A DNA stretch of 34,526 nt from Archaeoglobus sp. JdFR-24 (GTDB lineage: Archaea; Halobacteriota; Archaeoglobi; Archaeoglobales; Archaeoglobaceae): assembly GCA_002011215.1 (NCBI GenBank), contig MTML01000031.1:1-34526 (forward strand), in the 5' to 3' direction. A model generated the notes under the pieces. The model had not been told where the DNA came from. It was given only the letters and a program-made list of their open reading frames with translations, and did not search any database. The translations under genes and the position numbers were made by a program. Each line of letters starts with the position of its first letter. Position 1 is the first letter of the stretch. Below are positions 30,157-34,526 of the stretch, one piece after another.

Positions 30157-31698
30157 ATGAGAATGATTAACTATCTCGTGATTACAGTGATATTTCTATT
30201 TGTTGTTTCAACGTCTTCTGCTCAGGACGCTTGTATTGCTTGCCACACATCATCTACACCTTCAATTGTAGAGGACTGGAAAAAAAGTGAACATTCAGAG
30301 AATGGTGTAAACTGCTATACATGCCATCAGGTTAAAGAGGGTGATTATTCTGAAGATCATCACGGTTATGTAATAACTCCTGTTGTTTCTCCAAAGAAAT
30401 GTGCGATGTGTCATGAATATGAATATGTCACTCAGATGAAAAGTAAACATGCTTTTGCAGCCATTAATGGTCCTCTTAAACCATGGTATAATGAGATGCA
30501 AACACAGGGATTGAATCCACTGGATTCGAGAGTTGCAAAGGATAATCCGCCTGAGGAATATATAAAGAAATTGATCACTCCATTATATCCAGCGAGTGGG
30601 ATTATGGAAAAAGCTGGACTTTTTGATGCTGGAATTAACCATGCAAATCAGTTTTTAGGCTGTCTGGAATGTCACGGTAGTTACGTGTATTATGATGGAG
30701 AAAAACTCCAGGGTTGGCCAAATCTTGGGGTTGGAAGGATAAATCCAGATGGGAGTATTGGGGCATGCAGTTCATGTCATTCTGCCCATCAATTCAGCAT
30801 AAAAGAAGCCAGAATGCCTGAGACCTGTGGTAAGTGTCATTTGGGTTATGACCACCCTCAGATAGAGATCTATGAGAGCAGTTATCACGGGGTGAGGTAT
30901 GAGGCTGATGGTGAGAACTGGAACTGGGAAGCACAACCGTGGAAAGCTGGAATTGATTTCTCCGCTCCAACATGCGTGGCCTGTCATATGGGTGAGATTG
31001 CTTTGCCCTCCGGAAAAGTTGTTGTTGAAGGCACACATGATGTGGGTTCAAGATTGAAATGGGAAATTCAGGCGAAGTTTATAATGTATCAGAGCAGCAA
31101 TTCGAATCTCGCTGCAGGGGGATTCAAACCAGATAAAGAGCTGGGAGAAGAAAACAGAGAAAGAATGACAAAAGTCTGCCAGCTATGTCACAGTCCGGAC
31201 TGGGTAGATGGGTACTTTGACAAATATGAGTTGGTGCTTGAAGATTACAATATAACAGCAAATTATACTTACAGTTTGCTTCAGCAGATATACGCAGAGG
31301 GTCTGGCAGATAAGAGCAATCCTATAGACGAATTTCCAGAATTTATGTGGTATTATATATGGCATCATGAAGGAAGGAGATGGAGAATGGGAGCGTCCAT
31401 GATGGGGCCGGACTATACTCACTGGGAAGGAGCGGTGGATACAGTTATGGACAAACTTGGCAGAATGATAGACTGGTATGAGACTAAAAAGGAACTTAAA
31501 GGTGGCAAGAATGTCGGTCTTGAGGCGAGTAGGGCTGAAGGTGGATTTGAGAGTTTGAAAATAACTGGTGAAAATGTTGAAAGCCTGGCAAACGGACAGA
31601 AACAGAGCCAACTCAACTTTTTGAATCTTGGTATGGGAATAGTGGCTGCTGTATTTGGGTTGACTTCAGTAGCCTTAGTAAGAAAGTTTAAGAAATAA
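30157..31698 (+). CDS. Octaheme cytochrome c of the hydroxylamine oxidoreductase (HAO)-like family
   Basis: A 513-residue secreted multiheme cytochrome. A signal peptide (about residues 1-22) is followed by eight CxxCH sites starting at residues 26, 53, 82, 169, 204, 224, 273 and 341. After haem six the text YDHPQIEIYESSYHG, and after haem seven THDVGSRLKWE, match the HAO family. A C-terminal membrane helix (LGMGIVAAVFGLTSVALV) ending in basic residues would anchor it to the outside of the cell membrane. No CX15CH site is present, so it is not a typical MccA sulfite reductase. HAO-like proteins act on N compounds, mostly reductively in organisms with this operon type, but the substrate here is unknown. 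A tetraheme cytochrome follows after two bases. Confidence 0.88.
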   Translation: MRMINYLVITVIFLFVVSTSSAQDACIACHTSSTPSIVEDWKKSEHSENGVNCYTCHQVKEGDYSEDHHGYVITPVVSPKKCAMCHEYEYVTQMKSKHAFAAINGPLKPWYNEMQTQGLNPLDSRVAKDNPPEEYIKKLITPLYPASGIMEKAGLFDAGINHANQFLGCLECHGSYVYYDGEKLQGWPNLGVGRINPDGSIGACSSCHSAHQFSIKEARMPETCGKCHLGYDHPQIEIYESSYHGVRYEADGENWNWEAQPWKAGIDFSAPTCVACHMGEIALPSGKVVVEGTHDVGSRLKWEIQAKFIMYQSSNSNLAAGGFKPDKELGEENRERMTKVCQLCHSPDWVDGYFDKYELVLEDYNITANYTYSLLQQIYAEGLADKSNPIDEFPEFMWYYIWHHEGRRWRMGASMMGPDYTHWEGAVDTVMDKLGRMIDWYETKKELKGGKNVGLEASRAEGGFESLKITGENVESLANGQKQSQLNFLNLGMGIVAAVFGLTSVALVRKFKK

Positions 31699-31700
31699 CT

Positions 31701-32165
31701 ATGAGGAAGTTTAATTCAAGGATACTAGCGATTTACGCCACAATATTAATCCTTTTTTTCGTCTTCAAGAGTCTGACTGTTCCAGCAACCTTTGGAGAGC
31801 TTGGGTGGTACAGGGGCGATTCAGTCAGAGAATCCATTAATTTATCACAGAAATTTGCAGATACTTATCAATGCTTCGATTGTCACGTTGATGAGTACGC
31901 TTTATGGTCTGTTGGTGAACACAGAGGAGTGGAATGTGAAAGCTGCCATGGGGCATTAAAAGCTCATGTTCTGGATCCTGTGAATTATAGGGGTGTTGAT
32001 GAATATTTGAGTTCCACAGCCTATTCATCAACTAGAGATTTCTGTATGAGTTGTCATGTTAAAAGCACAAGCAAACCAGAATCTTTTCCACAGATAACAG
32101 ACGAAATGGGATGGAATTGCCTGCAGTGTCATGATCCACACAATCCAATAGAGGGGGAGTGGTAA
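31701..32165 (+). CDS. Membrane-anchored tetraheme cytochrome c
   Basis: A 154-residue protein with an N-terminal membrane helix (residues 8-22, LAIYATILILFFVFK) and four CxxCH haem sites starting at residues 58, 79, 115 and 140. The rest faces outside. Its position directly after the octaheme gene resembles the small NrfH/HaoC-type partners that pass electrons from quinol or an Fe-S protein to a large multiheme enzyme, though the sequence is not a clear NapC/NrfH. The next gene overlaps it by one base (TAATG), so translation is coupled. Confidence 0.85.
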   Translation: MRKFNSRILAIYATILILFFVFKSLTVPATFGELGWYRGDSVRESINLSQKFADTYQCFDCHVDEYALWSVGEHRGVECESCHGALKAHVLDPVNYRGVDEYLSSTAYSSTRDFCMSCHVKSTSKPESFPQITDEMGWNCLQCHDPHNPIEGEW

Positions 32166-32929
32166 TGGACAGGAGGAAATTTTTGAAAATCACTCTGAGT
32201 ACAATTGGCGGATTAACTGGATTGAAACTGGAGGCAAAGGCCATTAAAACAGATTACGACTGGAATGAGCATAACTATACCTTTGTAGTTGATTCAACAA
32301 AGTGTATAGGTTGTGGGCGATGTGTCATTGCATGTAAAATTGAGAACGATGTTCCTTTAGAGCCTCATTACTTTAGAACATGGGTTGAGAGGTACAGTTG
32401 GTATGATGGAGATATCTTGAAAGTTGATTCTCCAGATGGGGGATTTTATGGCTTCTCGGATCCCGATCCAGATACAGATAGAAAAGTCAAGAAAAGCTAC
32501 TTTGTCCCAAAACTTTGCAACCAGTGTGAAAATCCACCCTGTGTGCAGGTATGTCCTGTGGGAGCCACCTACAGAACACCGGACGGTGTGGTGCTGGTGG
32601 ATGAAGATTACTGCATTGGGTGCAGATACTGCATACAGGCCTGCCCGTATGGAGCGAGATATATCTATCCTGTGGATGGATCGGTAGAATCGAGAAAGAA
32701 TACTGCAGATAAATGCACTTTCTGTTATCACAGGATTACAAAAGGGAGTAAACCAGCCTGTGTGGTAGTGTGTCCAGTACAGGCGAGAAGGATCTTTGAT
32801 ATCGAAGATGCTGAGAAAAGCATTGAATTTCATGAAATAATGGACAAAAATAGAGTCAGTGTTCTCAAATCTGAACTGGGAACAAAACCCAGAGTGTTTT
32901 ACATTGGCATAGATTCTGAGGTGAGATAG
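32165..32929 (+). CDS. NrfC/DmsB-type four-cluster iron-sulfur protein with Tat signal
   Basis: A 254-residue protein with sixteen cysteines in the DmsB/NrfC arrangement: CIGCGRCVIACK, CNQCENPPCVQVCP, CIGCRYCIQACP and CTFC with a spaced CVVVCP, binding four [4Fe-4S] clusters. The N-terminus MDRRKFLKITLSTIGG is a twin-arginine signal, so the protein works outside the membrane, between the NrfD-like quinol-interacting subunit and the cytochromes. ATG 32165 is preferred to an in-frame GTG at 32159 because GGGGGAG precedes it and the Tat motif then sits at the very start. Confidence 0.92.
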   Translation: MDRRKFLKITLSTIGGLTGLKLEAKAIKTDYDWNEHNYTFVVDSTKCIGCGRCVIACKIENDVPLEPHYFRTWVERYSWYDGDILKVDSPDGGFYGFSDPDPDTDRKVKKSYFVPKLCNQCENPPCVQVCPVGATYRTPDGVVLVDEDYCIGCRYCIQACPYGARYIYPVDGSVESRKNTADKCTFCYHRITKGSKPACVVVCPVQARRIFDIEDAEKSIEFHEIMDKNRVSVLKSELGTKPRVFYIGIDSEVR

Positions 32930-34069
32930 GTGGAAGGTTTCATTTATCCAAACGAAGCTGAGATAGGGTGGGGAATTCTGATAGTGTTGTATCCGTACAT
33001 ATCCGGTATTATTGCAGGGTCGTTTTTAGTTGCATCCCTTTACAAATTATTCAATGTTGATTCATTGAAACCTGTTTTCAGATTATCTTTGCTCATCTCA
33101 TTAGCTTTTCTGATCGCAACTAATTTTCCTCTGATCTCGCATCTCGGACATCCGGAAAGAGCCTTTGAGATTATTATTACCCCTCATCTTTCCTCAGCCA
33201 TGGCGATTTTTGGTTACGATGCGTTTTTCCTGCTAAGCATTTTGCTTTTTATTATATTATATGAATATAGAAAAGACATAGTTAATCTGGCAACTCAAAG
33301 CAGTGGAATTAAAGGCATTTTTTACAGAATTCTAACACTGGGTGACTATGATATATCTGAAAAAGCATTAAAATCTGATAATAAACTGGCCTTTTATATT
33401 ATGTGGGTCGCTTTTCCGTCAGTTATTTTTCTTCACGGGTATGTGGGATTCATATTTGGCTCTGTTAAGGCTAATCCCTGGTGGAACACATCATTAATGC
33501 CGTTAATATTTCTTTTTTCCGGAATCGTATCGGGTATGGCTTTGGTTTTATTGATTTATGTTGTAATATTCAGAACTGGTAGAGACGAAATCAATCTAAC
33601 ATGTTTTGAAACATTGGCAAACTTACTTCTATTCTTTTTAGTTATAGATGTTGCACTGGAGCTTTTAGAACTTGCACATTTTATGTACCTGCAGGAGGAA
33701 GGTATTGAATTGATATATGGTCTGATTACAGACAAGCTTTTTATCACATTCTTCATACTCCAAATTGGCTCTGGTGGGATTATACCAGTAGTTATGCTTG
33801 TATCAGGAAAGATTTCAAAATCGATGAACTTTAAGAAATTCGTTTACATTCTGTCGTCTCTGTTTGTGTTAATCGGAGTACTTGCAATGCGCTGGAATGT
33901 CATAATTGGCGGTCAGATAATCTCGAAGAGCATGAGAGGTTTCTCATCATACCACCTTCCAATTTTAGGCCAGGAGGGCTTAATTATGGCTGCAATATCT
34001 TTAGTCATCCCGTTCGTGTTGCTTGGTGTGTTAATCAAACTATTTCCTGTGAGGGATAATCTGGAATAA
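32930..34069 (+). CDS. NrfD/PsrC-type quinol-interacting membrane protein
   Basis: A 379-residue integral membrane protein with about ten hydrophobic segments, opening GWGILIVLYPYISGIIAGSFLVASL as is characteristic of the NrfD/PsrC (polysulfide reductase) family. HLGHPERAFEIIITPH contains the conserved HPER-type motif after the third helix. Such subunits exchange electrons with menaquinone for the partner Fe-S protein. The start is GTG 32930 with GAGGTGA upstream, directly after the stop of the Fe-S protein gene. It is the last gene of the cytochrome operon. Confidence 0.9.
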   Translation: MEGFIYPNEAEIGWGILIVLYPYISGIIAGSFLVASLYKLFNVDSLKPVFRLSLLISLAFLIATNFPLISHLGHPERAFEIIITPHLSSAMAIFGYDAFFLLSILLFIILYEYRKDIVNLATQSSGIKGIFYRILTLGDYDISEKALKSDNKLAFYIMWVAFPSVIFLHGYVGFIFGSVKANPWWNTSLMPLIFLFSGIVSGMALVLLIYVVIFRTGRDEINLTCFETLANLLLFFLVIDVALELLELAHFMYLQEEGIELIYGLITDKLFITFFILQIGSGGIIPVVMLVSGKISKSMNFKKFVYILSSLFVLIGVLAMRWNVIIGGQIISKSMRGFSSYHLPILGQEGLIMAAISLVIPFVLLGVLIKLFPVRDNLE

Positions 34070-34203
34070 AATTGAAATATCAATAAACGCTTTCAGTTAT
34101 CATATTGTCATAATGTGGGTGGATTGAGGGGGAGAGAGTTGAAAGAAAATAAATTGGCAATTGTGGGAATATTTTTTAATTAATGGTAATGAAATAAATA
34201 ATA

Positions 34204-34215
34204 AAGCTTAAAAAT
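34204..34215 (+). promoter_or_regulatory. TATA box for the final gene
   Basis: AAGCTTAAAAAT is centred about 26 bases upstream of ATG 34236, with no Shine-Dalgarno between. Confidence 0.5.
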
Positions 34216-34235
34216 CAGTTTGGTAAGTTCGGGCC

Positions 34236-34526
34236 ATGGAAGAAACTTTATTTTCTTTATCAGGAGCTATTCTAATTCTAATCGGTTTCTTGAATCTGAA
34301 CATTCTTATTTCTGACAGAGAGGGCATTGAACAGAACATAAACAGAAGAGTTAAAGATGCTTTGAGATATCTTGCTCTTTCAAGTTATGCAGTATTGCTT
34401 CCATCCGTTTTCGGAGCACTCCATATGCTTTTCTTTACCCCACAGACAAAACTTTTGCTAAAAGTATCAATAGGTATTTTATGGATCGTTATACTATACA
34501 TAAACCTCAGCATGATCATTGCACTC
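34236..34526 (+). CDS. Membrane protein, function unknown (3' partial)
   Basis: Ninety-seven codons are visible before the window ends. The protein opens MEETLFSLSGAILILIGFLN, with a first membrane helix, a charged segment (SDREGIEQNINRRVKDAL), a second hydrophobic stretch (YLALSSYAVLLPSVFGALHML) and a third (VSIGILWIVILYINLSMIIAL). I do not recognise the family. A TATA box 26 bases before the ATG suggests its own leaderless transcript, so it is probably not part of the cytochrome operon upstream. Confidence 0.6.
   Translation, partial: MEETLFSLSGAILILIGFLNLNILISDREGIEQNINRRVKDALRYLALSSYAVLLPSVFGALHMLFFTPQTKLLLKVSIGILWIVILYINLSMIIAL

Noticed and set aside
30157..31698. MccA-type octaheme sulfite reductase
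   Set aside because: The operon layout is similar, but all eight haem sites are CxxCH, no CX15CH site is seen, and the sequence blocks are HAO-like.

Overview
This window reads as the chromosome of a thermophilic euryarchaeon, most likely a member of the Archaeoglobi. The support is a complete acetyl-CoA decarbonylase/synthase (ACDS, CODH/ACS) operon, formylmethanofuran-dehydrogenase-type genes, a homologue of dissimilatory adenylylsulfate (APS) reductase, a GYPL-motif AAA protein of the AMA family (known from Archaeoglobus and methanogens), a cupin-type phosphoglucose isomerase, an archaeal CCA-adding enzyme, and archaeal TATA boxes about 26 bases ahead of many start codons. No mcr genes are present. 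The species cannot be fixed from sequence reading alone.

Layout. (1) Bases 1-10210, sulfur/transport region: a 5'-truncated AprA-like flavoprotein with a short AprB-like ferredoxin, then a DASS-type anion transporter and a CaCA-type exchanger, all on the plus strand. Next come two paralogous LysR regulators, a small membrane protein, a YjbQ-family protein, and a DUF169 - TSUP (TauE/SafE-like) - small membrane protein operon. (2) Bases 10296-19388, housekeeping and tRNA/NAD/arginine genes: an adenosine-specific-kinase family protein, a LeuC/aconitase-type dehydratase, an operon of RNA end-processing genes (2'-5' RNA ligase-like, CCA-adding enzyme, metallo-beta-lactamase RNase Z-like), AMA, argF, nadE and pgi. 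A 379-base intergenic gap here (12129-12507) carries a strong hairpin and a 25-base direct repeat. (3) Bases 19602-30011, C1 metabolism: a three-gene Fwd-like set (ferredoxin, FwdB, FwdD) followed by cdhA-cdhB-cdhC-cooC-cdhD-cdhE. (4) Bases 30157-34069, a respiratory operon: octaheme HAO-like cytochrome, membrane-anchored tetraheme cytochrome, Tat-type four-cluster iron-sulfur protein and NrfD-like quinone-interacting membrane protein. The window ends inside another membrane-protein gene.

How the parts fit. The ACDS complex makes or cleaves acetyl-CoA from a methyl group, CO and CoA. The Fwd-like set beside it encodes only the Mo/W catalytic pair plus a ferredoxin whose N-terminal Fe-S domain is a close copy of the one in CdhE. 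Its active-site residues next to the metal ligand look altered, so it may not be a normal formylmethanofuran dehydrogenase. The cytochrome operon has the logic of a menaquinol-linked extracytoplasmic reductase or oxidase (NrfD to FeS to tetraheme to octaheme). The AprAB-like/DASS/CaCA group and the DUF169/TSUP group suggest uptake, redox conversion and export of a sulfur oxyanion or organic anion, each with its own LysR regulator.

Points most deserving a second look: the compact AprAB-like pair with transporters, the divergent FwdB, an ACDS alpha subunit with no cysteine ahead of the cluster-B motif, the HAO-like/NrfCD hybrid operon, and the hairpin-plus-repeat locus near 12.2-12.4 kb.
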